Source: Asparagopsis taxiformis
Lineage: Eukaryota; Rhodophyta; Florideophyceae; Bonnemaisoniales; Bonnemaisoniaceae
Direction: 5' to 3'
Assembly (NCBI GenBank): GCA_030407315.1
Contig: JALQPE010000317.1
Location: 62,001 to 126,000, forward strand
DNA: 64,000 nucleotides
A program made the position numbers and the translations under genes. The notes below the pieces were generated by a model. That model was not told the DNA's origin. It ran no database searches and saw only the letters and a list, made by a program, of their open reading frames with translations. The number at the start of each line of letters is the position of its first letter. Positions within the stretch are counted from its first letter, which is position 1. This document shows positions 48,997-59,025 of this stretch, piece after piece.

Positions 48997-51216
48997 TGCG
49001 AAGCGTTCTGCAGGAAGATCAGTCTGTATTCGAAATTGAGAGCATGAAAATGTACCTGAACACAACGAATATTAACACTGACGGCAGCAGAGGAGAACGA
49101 GTTCTGGTGTGGAGAACTTTGGGGGGGGGCACACCAAATAAGGCGACTTTGACGAGTCATTGGCGTCGCTTTGATCAGAATTGGAGGTGGGGTTATATGG
49201 ATATCATGAACATGAAAACATTAAAGAGTCCTATTAGTGACCGACCGAAAATACATTATTGTGTGAGAAAACATTAACGGCATTCTATTCTCCACTGGCC
49301 CGTGAGCAATCTCCCAGAAAACATAATATGGTGTTCACCTTCACCGAGCCTCGAGCCTCTGAGGGATATATAATCTGTGTTTACGTTCTGTCGTTTCCAT
49401 CGAGCAGTTTAATGAACAGAGGGACGAGAAGGCAATAATGAAACGTTCATCTAGATTCGTGGGTTTACCGACAATTTTGGCCATTAACTGTAAACTACAT
49501 GAATATGTATTTTTTTACGACTCTAATGAGTACAGGAGTGTAGGACACAGTCACAATTTAGGTAAAGCCAAAGCATTTTCCTCAAGTTGACGTCGCTCTT
49601 GGATTCTCTCGATTGTCACTAGTGGGTTTATTGACAAAAATACCCGTCACGTCTTCTATGGAAAGATCTAGACTAACCTGATTACAAAACGGAAGTCTTT
49701 ATTTGTGAATTCTGCGTATGGAGCGATCAATGAAATACAGAAATCGTGTCACGAATGAAGCACTTCCACACACTGACGGGATACGGAAGATGTTGATAGA
49801 AAGGGAACGAGTTGAGACAAAGTTGGTCGGCGAAGACGGCCACAAATGAGATCTATTGCACCTAAGTGGGGTTCTAGAATGGTCTACACTCAGTTGTGGT
49901 ATGGGCCAATCGAAGGTAAATCGTCGGTTTACCTTCACAAGTATTTATCTATCGCGGCAGTGCGAGTTTGTACTCTATCACTGATCATTGTTATTAAACA
50001 TGGTTGAAATGGTCTGATAGCTGTTACTATGTTCAGAAAAGTATTTGAAATGTTCGTAACGTATTGAAGGGGTGGGGAGTTAGATCACATGCAAAACGTA
50101 AGGGCGAACGAGCAGAATGTTCAAATTTTGTAATGGACGGGCTGTTTTCGTGATCGAGAGGGGATCTATGCCAGATTGTGTCTAGCAACACGGAAAACGT
50201 TTGTAGGACAGTAGGTATATAGAAAATATATATATGTGTGTGTACGGGTGCATGACAAGTTTCAAATGGAGCGAAAGTGAGCAATCTGGGACGAGTATGC
50301 GGGAGTATGGTAGCTAGATACAAAGAGCGGGTGTGTATCGGCGAGGGTTTGGCAAGAAATCGGAAATTGGAGAAGCGAAGTGACGAAATCCGGTGCACTA
50401 AAGCGAGGTATATGAAGAAGATGGCGAAGCAGCGATTGGCTTAGGAAAGTCGACATACAAGTATCAGTGAAACAGGGATTGTAAAGCTGTTGGCAGAGTG
50501 AAAGCGGCGGGAAGAGCCAAGGAGGCAGGTGTTTGCGTGTGGCAGGGTGAGGTGCACAGGCAGATGTACGAGCTCTCCCCAGTTTGTACGCAGAACTCTG
50601 AGGCGACGAGTCCCGACGGAGCGGTCGGGGAGACGGGCACACGGTCGATATGGGGCGTGCGAGCAAAAGGAACGCAGCGTATGAGAGGCGGGGCGCAGAG
50701 AGGGGCCAGAATGTCGGATTCGATCAGTTTTTGAGCTGTGATGTACGGTACGGCTCAGTTGGTGCGGCACCGGATTTGGATTGCAAGCGGAGAGTAGTCA
50801 TCTGCCGCACAGATGACGTGAGACCATAGATCTTGCAGTTTTTTGCTGGCCACGAGTATGCGGCTTGGCGCGCAATGACTTGTGAGTGCCCAGCCATCGA
50901 GCAATCGTGTCTCAATCTCTTTCGCTGATGATTCTTCAAAGTGGTGCTGAGCGTCTTGTCTGCCGCTTCCGATTTAGAGCGTACAATGTCAGAAACGACG
51001 CACCGTGTGCAGTTTCATATAATACTCTAGCCCAGCCCCATATAACAGCCCGCATATGCGCCATTTTAGACTCCTTTCACAGACACCACACAAATGCCTT
51101 TATTTGTCAAAAATATCCCTCGCCGTTTGGTAATTGAAATTTTCATTTGCTGAAAAAACTCACACCACAACGCCGTCCAGATCTACCCTCGAGCGTACCT
51201 CCACCCGACTGTGCCT
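48997..51216. other. Gene-poor region between zinc finger and F-box gene
   Basis: 2.2 kb. AT-rich in its first half, with a G9 run at about 49121-49129. Short frames on both strands lack protein-like composition. TATA-like words at 51019 and 51041 precede the F-box gene. No RNA gene recognised. Confidence 0.45.
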
Positions 51217-52944
51217 ATGGCGCCAGCAAACACTCATTTCCCGCTCTGCAAACTCCCAGACCAACTAGTCACCCGCATATTCCACTTTCTCTGCGACCAA
51301 ACTCCCGATGCTCCAGGCGCCCTTCACCTCCGATCACTCCACCAAGCTCGTCATGCCTTCTCCCTGGCCAGATGTTCCCGCGCCCTTCTCCACATCTTTC
51401 GAACCTCCTGTCTCCGATCCATAGATGCCTCCCTCCCGCCCCATCTTCTCCTCTCCGATCGTCAATTCTTCTACCCACTCACTGTCTACCAGTGCCCAAA
51501 CCATCTCCAGTCACTTCTCTGGCTTTCTGGCCGCACCCTCCGTCTGCTTCGTCTCCCGACCTTCAGGCCATTCTTGGAAAAACAAATACCAGCAATTGAG
51601 GCCGTCTTCGCTGCCATAGCAGACTTTTGTCCCAACATCATTTCGCTCTCGTTCCATGAAGACACGCGCAAAACTGACCCCATTTTCATGCATGCCGCCT
51701 TCAAAGCCATAGCCCCCCGTCTCATCAATCTCCAAGTGTATCGCCTTCAGAAACGCACCCTATCCACATTGGCTTCGATCGAAAAGTTTCTTCCAAGAGA
51801 CTTGCGCTTCCATAACATGTCTGTCGATCTTACCCAGCCTTTACTCAGGTTTTTGCGCCATAGGGGCCGACTCCTCACAACTCTGCATATTGGCTTCTGT
51901 GAAGCACATCGCTTCTTCCCAGTGCTCGACGCCTTTGTAGATGCGATGGTTCGCGCCGTGCAAGAAAACCTTCCCAACCTCAAGATTCTCCACTATTCAG
52001 AACCAGAGGAGCCTCTGTTCGAACCGCGTTCGCACTTTTACGACTACTCATCGCGGGATTTTCCCTTTTTCCTGCAGAAGATGACAGACATCGCGCAATT
52101 TGTGCAAAGAAACATTAGTCACAACCATGTACTCACTGATCTGCAAGTCACTGGCAGTGAACGAGCTATCCGATACAGTCTCACTGCATTTTCGCGCTTC
52201 TGTACAGAGCAAACTAAAGTGCTTGTCGATTTCAAGGCCGCTGTTCTTGCATGGCCTGCCACTCATACTAACAACTTGTATCCATACGATGTCCGTACCA
52301 TTCGCAATATCCACGTCACCAAGTTGCTGTTTGACATTAGTCCAACGTTACTCGGTAATATTGAGGAAGTAGAAATTGAAGGAAACGATTGCTCCCGCTT
52401 CCACTGTTTTTCCACCGATGATATTTCGATCATTACGCGCAGTTGTCAAAACTCACGAGCTTCTTTGAAAGTGGTACGCACGTTTGTCGACGTATGCTCC
52501 TGGGCGCGTTTCGAGAATCTTTGTGGTGTGCTGTCAGACGCATTGCTGTGCGCTAGAAATGTTACATGCCTACACATTCCTCTTGAAGTGGCCAACTACC
52601 TGGCACAAGGCAGTGCAGAATTGAGCTCTGTACTTCAAAATCTCGGCAATCTTAAATCACTCGTGCTTGCGGATGAAATTTGTCGAAGCGAGTTTACGCG
52701 GGAATTTCAAAAGCCAGTGGTGGAAAACCTTCCATTGCTGCTTGAACTGATATTTGAGTTTTGTCCGATGCTAGAAAGCCTTTCCATTCAAGATAAGTTT
52801 TGGAAGAGCGCCAGCTCTCATTGTTCCCGACGAAAAATTCGGCATGCTCTCAATTGTTTACGATCTCTAGAGAAGAGACACCCCAAGCTGGATGCTGGCA
52901 CTGTTCACGTGTGGTTGAACCGATTATTGGACATTTCAATTTGA
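51217..52944 (+). CDS. F-box-like / LRR-type protein
   Basis: 575 aa from ATG 51217 (an in-frame GTG lies six bases upstream). The N-terminus has an F-box-like segment, LPDQLVTRIFHFL, continued by RHAFSLARCSRALLHIF, which in SCF ubiquitin ligases binds SKP1. The rest is Leu-rich with irregular repeats that alternate helix and strand (LRLPTF, LISLSFHED, LINLQVYRL, LTTLHIGFCEA, LKILHYSEPEE, LKSLVLADEIC, LESLSIQDKF), as in LRR substrate-recognition arms. Substrate unknown. Confidence is moderate because the F-box match is short. Confidence 0.7.
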   Translation: MAPANTHFPLCKLPDQLVTRIFHFLCDQTPDAPGALHLRSLHQARHAFSLARCSRALLHIFRTSCLRSIDASLPPHLLLSDRQFFYPLTVYQCPNHLQSLLWLSGRTLRLLRLPTFRPFLEKQIPAIEAVFAAIADFCPNIISLSFHEDTRKTDPIFMHAAFKAIAPRLINLQVYRLQKRTLSTLASIEKFLPRDLRFHNMSVDLTQPLLRFLRHRGRLLTTLHIGFCEAHRFFPVLDAFVDAMVRAVQENLPNLKILHYSEPEEPLFEPRSHFYDYSSRDFPFFLQKMTDIAQFVQRNISHNHVLTDLQVTGSERAIRYSLTAFSRFCTEQTKVLVDFKAAVLAWPATHTNNLYPYDVRTIRNIHVTKLLFDISPTLLGNIEEVEIEGNDCSRFHCFSTDDISIITRSCQNSRASLKVVRTFVDVCSWARFENLCGVLSDALLCARNVTCLHIPLEVANYLAQGSAELSSVLQNLGNLKSLVLADEICRSEFTREFQKPVVENLPLLLELIFEFCPMLESLSIQDKFWKSASSHCSRRKIRHALNCLRSLEKRHPKLDAGTVHVWLNRLLDISI

Positions 52945-53512
52945 AAGTATCAACAGTTGACATGTTAATCTGCTGTTTCCACGACATGAATCATAGCGAG
53001 CCCCGCGATGTACTGTCCACAGCTTATCTCATTCGGCGGATAAAGTCTGATCCGGGGTGGATTTCGGCGCCAGTCGTAGTTGATAGGAGATAAATCTCTT
53101 GAACAAAGCCTTGATCAAGGCATGTCTATGTCCGACGTCGCGCTTCTGAGCCTCGACACATGTACAATAAACGAGTTTTTGTCCAAGGCTGTCACCTTAG
53201 CGAGGATTGGGAGGATGGATAGGTACGTTGGGAGGTGAGCCAGGGTGAAGGAAAGGACGAAGAAGGTCAGGTCATGGAGGTAGAAGCGTGCGCAACGACG
53301 CCGTGCCAGCAAATAAAATTCGTTTGAATTTCTGTCGTGCTTATGGGATGCAAGTGTATCCCACGGCAGACGAAATTCAAACTTGAGTTCACCGCCATCT
53401 TGTGCGCTGAAAGTTGTTCACCAACGCCAATTGTTCGTGTCTCCACGACAACCGCAACGTGCACTTCAAGCTAATCGAGAGCAGTCTCGCGAAATTGAAA
53501 CGGTACCATATC
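52945..53512. other. Upstream region of MED7, with hairpin
   Basis: 568 bp, same-strand spacer between the F-box gene and MED7. It holds the inverted repeat at 53322-53382. No coding frame supported. Confidence 0.5.
53322..53382. repeat. Imperfect 61-bp inverted repeat (hairpin)
   Basis: The outer 11 bp pair perfectly (GTTTGAATTTC with GAAATTCAAAC). After an imperfect middle the inner GGGAT/ATCCC pair closes an ~8-nt loop. About 20 of ~25 positions pair. It lies 131 bp upstream of the MED7 ATG, possibly in its leader or promoter. Could be a miRNA-like precursor, a small MITE remnant or a protein-binding palindrome. Confidence 0.7.
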
Positions 53513-54217
53513 ATGGCACAACAGAATGCAGCCAAAGTAGTGTCCCAATATCCGCTCCCTCCGAAACGCTACTACGAGTCTGGCGCACTTCGCACAAACG
53601 GTCCACCACTTGCACCGACTGCAAATGACTCGTACAGCATGTTCGGGCGCGTCTACACGACGGATGACGCGCTTCCCTCGCTGGAAGAATCGGGACGAGC
53701 ACGACTGTACGACGCTGACAAACGGCCATGCGAAGAGCTTGCCAGACTGAACAAAGAATTATTGGCGCTGTTTATGAAGCTGGTACGAAGCCTGTGCGAG
53801 CCGTTGCCGCCGGATTCGCCGCCGCAACCGCACAAGGAGATCATTCAGGCAGTTGAAGACACGTTTGTGAATATGCAGCATCTGATCAATGTGATGAGAC
53901 CGGCGCAAGCCGCCATGGATCTCAAGACGCTGCTCGATCGGCAGACTGCGACGCGTAAGGATATGGCAGAGAAATTGAATGATAGTGTGAAACGCGCATG
54001 GGATCTGATCGGCGATGCGGCGGAGAAATTGTCGCAGCCGAGTGTGCAGCTTTCGAAGGAGTCTATGGCGCCGCTCAGTGTCAGGTCAAGAGAATCGGAT
54101 GATGCCAAGCAGGCGGCATTGAAAGGTAAGGCGGCGGATGAGGGTGCGGCGCCACAGCGCGACTTTTCGCAGGTTCTGGATGTCATCGGGAGTATTGTGG
54201 AAGACGCGACATTGTGA
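53513..54217 (+). CDS. MED7: Mediator complex subunit 7
   Basis: 234 aa from ATG 53513 (frame opens at a TTG). Middle-module subunit of Mediator, heterodimer partner of MED21, linking activators to RNA polymerase II. The N-terminal SQYPLPPKRYYE is the MED7 Pro-rich start. The core NKELLALFMKLVRSLCEPLP, then VEDTFVNMQHLINVMRPAQA and MDLKTLLDRQTATRKDMAEK, follows the MED7 order 'LN..LL..F..L', 'I..LF.NMHHLLN.YRPHQAR..L..ML..Q'. A C-terminal coiled coil and short Ser-rich tail follow. Length matches the family (about 230 aa). Confidence 0.85.
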   Translation: MAQQNAAKVVSQYPLPPKRYYESGALRTNGPPLAPTANDSYSMFGRVYTTDDALPSLEESGRARLYDADKRPCEELARLNKELLALFMKLVRSLCEPLPPDSPPQPHKEIIQAVEDTFVNMQHLINVMRPAQAAMDLKTLLDRQTATRKDMAEKLNDSVKRAWDLIGDAAEKLSQPSVQLSKESMAPLSVRSRESDDAKQAALKGKAADEGAAPQRDFSQVLDVIGSIVEDATL

Positions 54218-54386
54218 AAATTGTCTAAACGAGGCTTGTAAGATATGTAAATATGTTCCGCGGTACTCGCAGCACAAATTATTCGGTCACATTTCGTTTA
54301 CTCAGTTGGCGTTGGTCAAAACGCATGCGCACGCCCGAGCTCACGGCTAAAAACTCAGCACATTGAACCGAGTCCAACTCGATATC

Positions 54387-55088
54387 CTACAGAGATTTCG
54401 CCCGAGCAATTATCTGTGCCTTCCATTCCGCATAAGACGGTCTATCATTTGCAACGTTGTCCACGGTATCACAGCGCGCATCGGCATCGCCAGGCGCGTG
54501 AAAAACGACCGGAAGCGAATCATCCTTGTCAGAAAAGTATCTCTCCAGCAACACAACAGCGGCTGCACTGTCCACAAAAAGATGCATATCGGCCTGTGCA
54601 ATGCCGGCCTTGTGCAAAACAGCCTTGGCGTCGGCGGTTGTAAATCGCTCATCCAGATGCATAATGCGCGCCCACGGAGCACATGAAACGAGATAGTCCA
54701 AAAAGACGCGCGTGGCAAACGCCTGTTCCCCTGGTGCGCCATCTGAATTTAGCGGCATGCCGACGATGATTGTGCTAGCCACTGCGCCAATTGCAGCCTT
54801 GGCCACCGCGTCGGCTGCGCGCTTCGGGTCGCGGTTGTGCTCGACGCGCATGAGGGGACGCGGCGATATGCCCACAGAGACGGCTAGTCCGATGCGGCGC
54901 AGTCCATAGTCGACGCCGAGTGTTCGCTCACCGATTCGAGCTTGAAATGGTTTTCGACATCGTTTCGTTACGGTGGGCGTCGTGCGTGTTTGAAGCGGGA
55001 CGGGGTTGGGAGCGAGGAATGTGATGAGTGCGGCGTTCATTTGATGAAAGTATACTTGAGAGAGGGGGTTTTCAGACTGCTTGAACAT
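54387..55088 (-). CDS. YqgF/RuvX-type nuclease, probably plastid-targeted
   Basis: 233 aa from ATG 55088; Met17 (55040) is an alternative start and would begin the leader MNAALITFLAPNPVPLQTRT. RNase-H-fold protein of the putative pre-16S rRNA nuclease family. The domain starts at about residue 55: LGVDYGLRRIGLAVSV with the first catalytic Asp, then IIVGMPLNSDGAPGEQA, HLDERFTTADAKAVLHKAGI with Glu, and HLFVDSAAAVVLLERYF with the last Asp. The ~50-residue acid-poor N-terminus suggests an organelle transit peptide, most likely plastid, where it would process plastid 16S rRNA. Organelle is inferred. Confidence 0.87.
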   Translation of the reverse strand: MFKQSENPLSQVYFHQMNAALITFLAPNPVPLQTRTTPTVTKRCRKPFQARIGERTLGVDYGLRRIGLAVSVGISPRPLMRVEHNRDPKRAADAVAKAAIGAVASTIIVGMPLNSDGAPGEQAFATRVFLDYLVSCAPWARIMHLDERFTTADAKAVLHKAGIAQADMHLFVDSAAAVVLLERYFSDKDDSLPVVFHAPGDADARCDTVDNVANDRPSYAEWKAQIIARAKSL

Positions 55089-55474
55089 TCACCCATCAGA
55101 AGAGCCAAAGTTGAGGTGCGAATGATTCTGCTTGGTTTCAATTGCCAACGCGGTAGAGTTGGATGCGGGTTACCCTGCAAGAAGAATTAGAAGGGCATTG
55201 GTTGCGCAGGGATGAACTGGATGACAGGTAACCAACATGCAAGGTCTTCTAGGCTTTGTTGTGGAATGCTGGGAACGGCCGTTAGGGTCGCAGTTGAGAA
55301 ATATATTTGACCACACAGCCATCATCAAAAGACTCCGCGCATTGGCCCACGCTGAATATGTATAAATATGAACCAATCTGCTCCCGTTTTAATCTATAGC
55401 CGCGATCCTGCACCTCACCCGCATAAACCTCCTGCACATCCCGACGCAACGCATCGCCAATCCCTCGCACCCGA
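55089..55474. other. Divergent promoter, YqgF / DapF
   Basis: 386 bp between head-to-head genes for two probable plastid proteins. ATATATTT (about 55300) and TATAAATA (about 55363) are possible TATA elements. Confidence 0.45.
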
Positions 55475-56494
55475 ATGAATCCAATGTCTCTCCCAGATCT
55501 AGCCTTCGTTTCTTCCCTGGGGAGTCTGGCAAGCAAACGTTCATTCAACGGCACAGCCATCAACTCCAAGACCTCACACCTCCCTAATACAGTCCGACGA
55601 CGATCACATCCAACCGCAAATGTATCCATGACGACATTTCGTAAATACCACGGTATAGGGAACGATTTTGTTCTCGTCGACAATCGTTCACGCTCAGATC
55701 CCGTCTTCTCTCCAGAGCAGTCTGTTCAAATCTGCGACAGAAACACAGGCGTGGGTGCCGATGGCGTCATATTCCTGCTCCCATCCCAGACAAACAGTTC
55801 AGATTTTTCCATGCGCCTCTACAATTCCGATGGTACAGAACCCGAGATGTGCGGAAATGGAATCCGTTGTCTCGCCCGTTTCGCAGCTGACTTGGGCGTG
55901 GAAAGCAAATCGCCCACAAAATATGTCATTGATACTGGCGCGGGCGTCATTATACCTGAGATAATACCGCACACGCCGTTAGTGCGCGTGGATATGGGCA
56001 CACCGATATTAGAGCCTGCCGAGGTGCCCACCACGCTGAATACGTCTGCCGCTAACGGCTTTGTAGATGTTCTCCGGGATGTTGCCGGCAGAGACTGGAC
56101 GTTTTCGTGTGTTTCAATGGGTAATCCACACGCGATTACGTTTGTTACAAAGGATGTTTACGACGAAATGGACGCTGCACTCGAGTCTGTCGGACCTGAC
56201 TTTGAGTGCAATGCCGTGTTCCCGTCCAGGACGAACACTGAGTTTGTGTTTTCGCAAAGTCGAACCGAGTTTGATATGCTGGTTTGGGAGCGGGGCTCCG
56301 GAAGGACTATGGCGTGTGGAACTGGAGCTTGTGCTGTGCTTGTCGCGGCTGTATTGACTGGGAGAGCTGATAAGGATGTTCCGACGACTGTACATTTGCC
56401 GGGCGGTGATTTGACGATCGAGTGGCTGTCGAGCACAAATCATGTGCTGATGACTGGTCCGGCGCAACTTGTTTTCGAGGGTTCGTTTCCGTAA
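55475..56494 (+). CDS. dapF: Diaminopimelate epimerase
   Basis: 339 aa. Converts LL- to meso-diaminopimelate, the penultimate step of lysine synthesis, in the plastid of plants and algae. An N-terminal ~50-residue Ser/Arg-rich leader fits a transit peptide, and the mature protein begins near TTFRKYHGIGNDFVLVDN. The two catalytic cysteines are present: MCGNGIRC with Cys126 and ACGTGACA with Cys281. Also seen are GADGVIFLLPS, CVSMGNPHAITFV and MLVWERGSGRTMACGTGA. Length minus leader (about 290) is normal for the family. ATG 55475 is the first in frame. Confidence 0.96.
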   Translation: MNPMSLPDLAFVSSLGSLASKRSFNGTAINSKTSHLPNTVRRRSHPTANVSMTTFRKYHGIGNDFVLVDNRSRSDPVFSPEQSVQICDRNTGVGADGVIFLLPSQTNSSDFSMRLYNSDGTEPEMCGNGIRCLARFAADLGVESKSPTKYVIDTGAGVIIPEIIPHTPLVRVDMGTPILEPAEVPTTLNTSAANGFVDVLRDVAGRDWTFSCVSMGNPHAITFVTKDVYDEMDAALESVGPDFECNAVFPSRTNTEFVFSQSRTEFDMLVWERGSGRTMACGTGACAVLVAAVLTGRADKDVPTTVHLPGGDLTIEWLSSTNHVLMTGPAQLVFEGSFP

Positions 56495-56720
56495 TGCTGT
56501 GTGCAGAGCGTTTTTTTGAATGAACAACTGGTTCATTGTTGAAATGATGTATAGCATCGTTGGAGAAGATGGTGCACTCAATTCGACGAGTTTGGTTTGT
56601 GGATAGTAAAATGATTGTCAAACACCTGTGCATGCGTTGTTACAGGAAGAAATGTGTATTTACAGGGTAGTAGCAATGTCTATTGGTGCATTCGTCTACA
56701 ATCAGGTCTGTCACGATGCT

Positions 56721-58235
56721 TTAATCGATGTAACCATCGAGAGCAGCGGCAGCACTGTAGATGTTCTCCTCTCTGAAGTAATCAAATTCCTTATCGAAAC
56801 AAACAATAGTATCTCCATCCTGCACACCGGCCTCGATCAACTTTTGATTAACACCAATCGCGGCGAGAATCCTTTGAAAACGATCAATACCCTCAAAATA
56901 ATCCCAGTTTGTCATGCGATACGTTCTCTCAACCTTGTACCCGCTAACCTCAAACTTTCCTTCTTCAATCTGCTCAACAACAACAGGCTCCTGACCGAGC
57001 CCATCTTCATCTCCCAGCACGACGACATTATCGTCCTCACCAACGCTGTCCACAAGTTTGAAAACTCTGCGCATGACATCGGCCAAACCTTGTTTTGATT
57101 TAGCACTAATAACAGCAATGCGCTTGTGCTCTCGAATAACTTGCACAAGTTGGTCCTTGAGATGTGCATCCCACTTGTCTCGCACGCCCGGCAAGTCGAG
57201 CTTATTCACCAGCACGACTTCCTTCTTCCGCGCCAGACGCTCATCAAACAGCTCCATTTCGAGCCGAATGGCCTTGTAACGTTCAATGACATTTTCGACA
57301 CTGCCATCCAAAATATGCACAACAACCTTGCATCTCTCCACATGTCTGAGAAACGACACGCCCATACCAATACCGCGATGGGCGCCCTCGATCAAGCCTG
57401 GCACATCAGCAATGACAAGTCCATTGGCGCCGTCCACATTGTCGACAACGCCCAGGTTGGGCACAATAGTCGTAAACGGATAGGCAGCAATCTTGGGCGT
57501 AGCATTCGACACGGCATCCAGCACAGTACTCTTACCCGCGTTCGGAAAGCCAACAAGAGCGACATCTGCAACAAGTTTCAGTTCCAAATGCAGCCATCTC
57601 TCCACACCGGGCTCACCCTGTTCGCAGATTCTCGGGGCGCGATTACGGTCTGTTTTAAACGCTAGATTCCCCCTACCACCGCGTCCGCCACGTGCGGCAA
57701 CAAATCTAGCATCAGGCAGTGACAAATCCGCGAGAACCCTCCCACCGGCATTCCTAACGACGGTACCCATGGGCACAGGTACGACTAAATCATTAGCACA
57801 GACGCCAGTCCTACTCTTACCGGTTCCATTTTTGCCATGCGGTGCCCTGAACGCTGCGCCTCCACGAAACTTGGCGAGTGTATTGGCGCCCGGTGCTGCG
57901 ACAAACACAACCGAGCCTCCCGAGCCGCCGGAGCCGCCTGCAGGGCCTCCGCGGGGCACGCCCTTCTCGCGTCGGAAGGCGAGACAGCCGTCGCCGCCGA
58001 TGCCGCCGCGGACGAGGACGCGGGCGACGTCGTAGAACATCCAGTCTGGATTACGGGTGGTTGGTTTGAGATCGACGGGGCGTGTGTGGGCGCGACGCGA
58101 CGCGTCGGCGAGTGTGGCGCATGGCGGACGCGCAGGGAGATTGGGACGTGTCCATGCGTGGTGCGCGGTGCGACGCGGCGTAGACTGACGTTGGAGACGG
58201 AGTGGATTGGGCGCGATGAAAGCCGGTGTCGACAT
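56721..58235 (-). CDS. Obg-type GTPase with OCT domain, plastid ribosome-assembly factor
   Basis: 504 aa from ATG 58235. An N-terminal leader of ~65 residues (Arg/Pro/Ala-rich) suggests plastid targeting. The glycine-rich Obg fold (about 67-220) has GGIGGDGCLAFRRE, GGPAGGSGGSGGSV and ARGGRGGRGNLAF. The G domain has G1 GFPNAGKST (229-237), G2 YPFTTIVPN, G3 DVPG (277-280), G4 NKLD (344-347) and G5 SAK (377-379). The C-terminal OCT domain (about 424-492) includes YRMTNWDYFEGIDRFQRIL. It acts in large-subunit ribosome assembly. The OCT domain and leader favour the plastid ObgC type over mitochondrial MTG2, but the organelle is inferred. Confidence 0.94.
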   Translation of the reverse strand: MSTPAFIAPNPLRLQRQSTPRRTAHHAWTRPNLPARPPCATLADASRRAHTRPVDLKPTTRNPDWMFYDVARVLVRGGIGGDGCLAFRREKGVPRGGPAGGSGGSGGSVVFVAAPGANTLAKFRGGAAFRAPHGKNGTGKSRTGVCANDLVVPVPMGTVVRNAGGRVLADLSLPDARFVAARGGRGGRGNLAFKTDRNRAPRICEQGEPGVERWLHLELKLVADVALVGFPNAGKSTVLDAVSNATPKIAAYPFTTIVPNLGVVDNVDGANGLVIADVPGLIEGAHRGIGMGVSFLRHVERCKVVVHILDGSVENVIERYKAIRLEMELFDERLARKKEVVLVNKLDLPGVRDKWDAHLKDQLVQVIREHKRIAVISAKSKQGLADVMRRVFKLVDSVGEDDNVVVLGDEDGLGQEPVVVEQIEEGKFEVSGYKVERTYRMTNWDYFEGIDRFQRILAAIGVNQKLIEAGVQDGDTIVCFDKEFDYFREENIYSAAAALDGYID

Positions 58236-59025
58236 TGTGACGCTCGGAATTGGACGGACGCTCGCGTTTGGTGCGCGAGATAACGATGGTTATGGGCGCT
58301 TGTAAGTGGTATCTAAACGATGCATCGCGATTGGTCGGTGGAATGCGCCGTGGAATGAGATTACGACGCGCAGTTTTGATGGAATGCCGATGATTGCCGG
58401 TTACTTCAATTGCAGCCGCGACGCATTTGTGTCCGCCTCGTTGCCCGGCGAGATTGGCTGAGGCGAGTGCACAAAATGCGCACACATCTGACGCGCAGCG
58501 AGTAGAAACGATTCGTGTCGAGAAAACATGCAAACGTTCTTCTCAATTGCGTCTCGGAAACAATGCTTTGTGCTGTAAACGACGACATTTTCTGTATAAA
58601 TATAGCTATCGACCGACCGGCCGCCACGATGCTGCTTGTCCAAACCAGTTTTCTTCTTCAAGCAATCCAGTCGTTCGTCTTTCAGCATGTGTCGTCCCGT
58701 CAAATGTTCTACCTGTGACAAAACCACTTGGGCTGGATGCGGCATGCATGTTCAACAGGTCAAGACAAGTGTGCCGGCTTCGCAGTGGTGTGAATGCCCG
58801 CGCAATGAGCAGTCCTCCTGCCTTGTGTCTTAACTCTCATGACGCACACCGCAGACTCCATTAGTGTCTGCTCCCTACCCGATATTGTGTATCATTCAAA
58901 GTAAACTACAAACTTTGCAACCGTTTCTAGTTTCACCCACTTTTATTTACGTACACATACCACTTATATCGTACAAACACTCGACAGTGCACACATTATC
59001 GCAGTCAACATACAAATCTATTCCC
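58236..59025. other. Intergenic region upstream of Obg, downstream of the PPR gene
   Basis: 790 bp with no supported frame. A TATAAATATAG sequence at about 58594 is in the plus orientation and has no obvious gene after it. Confidence 0.4.

Noticed and set aside
57126..58283. Plus-strand frames opposite the Obg gene
   Set aside because: Antisense to the Gly-rich Obg fold and G domain. No independent evidence.
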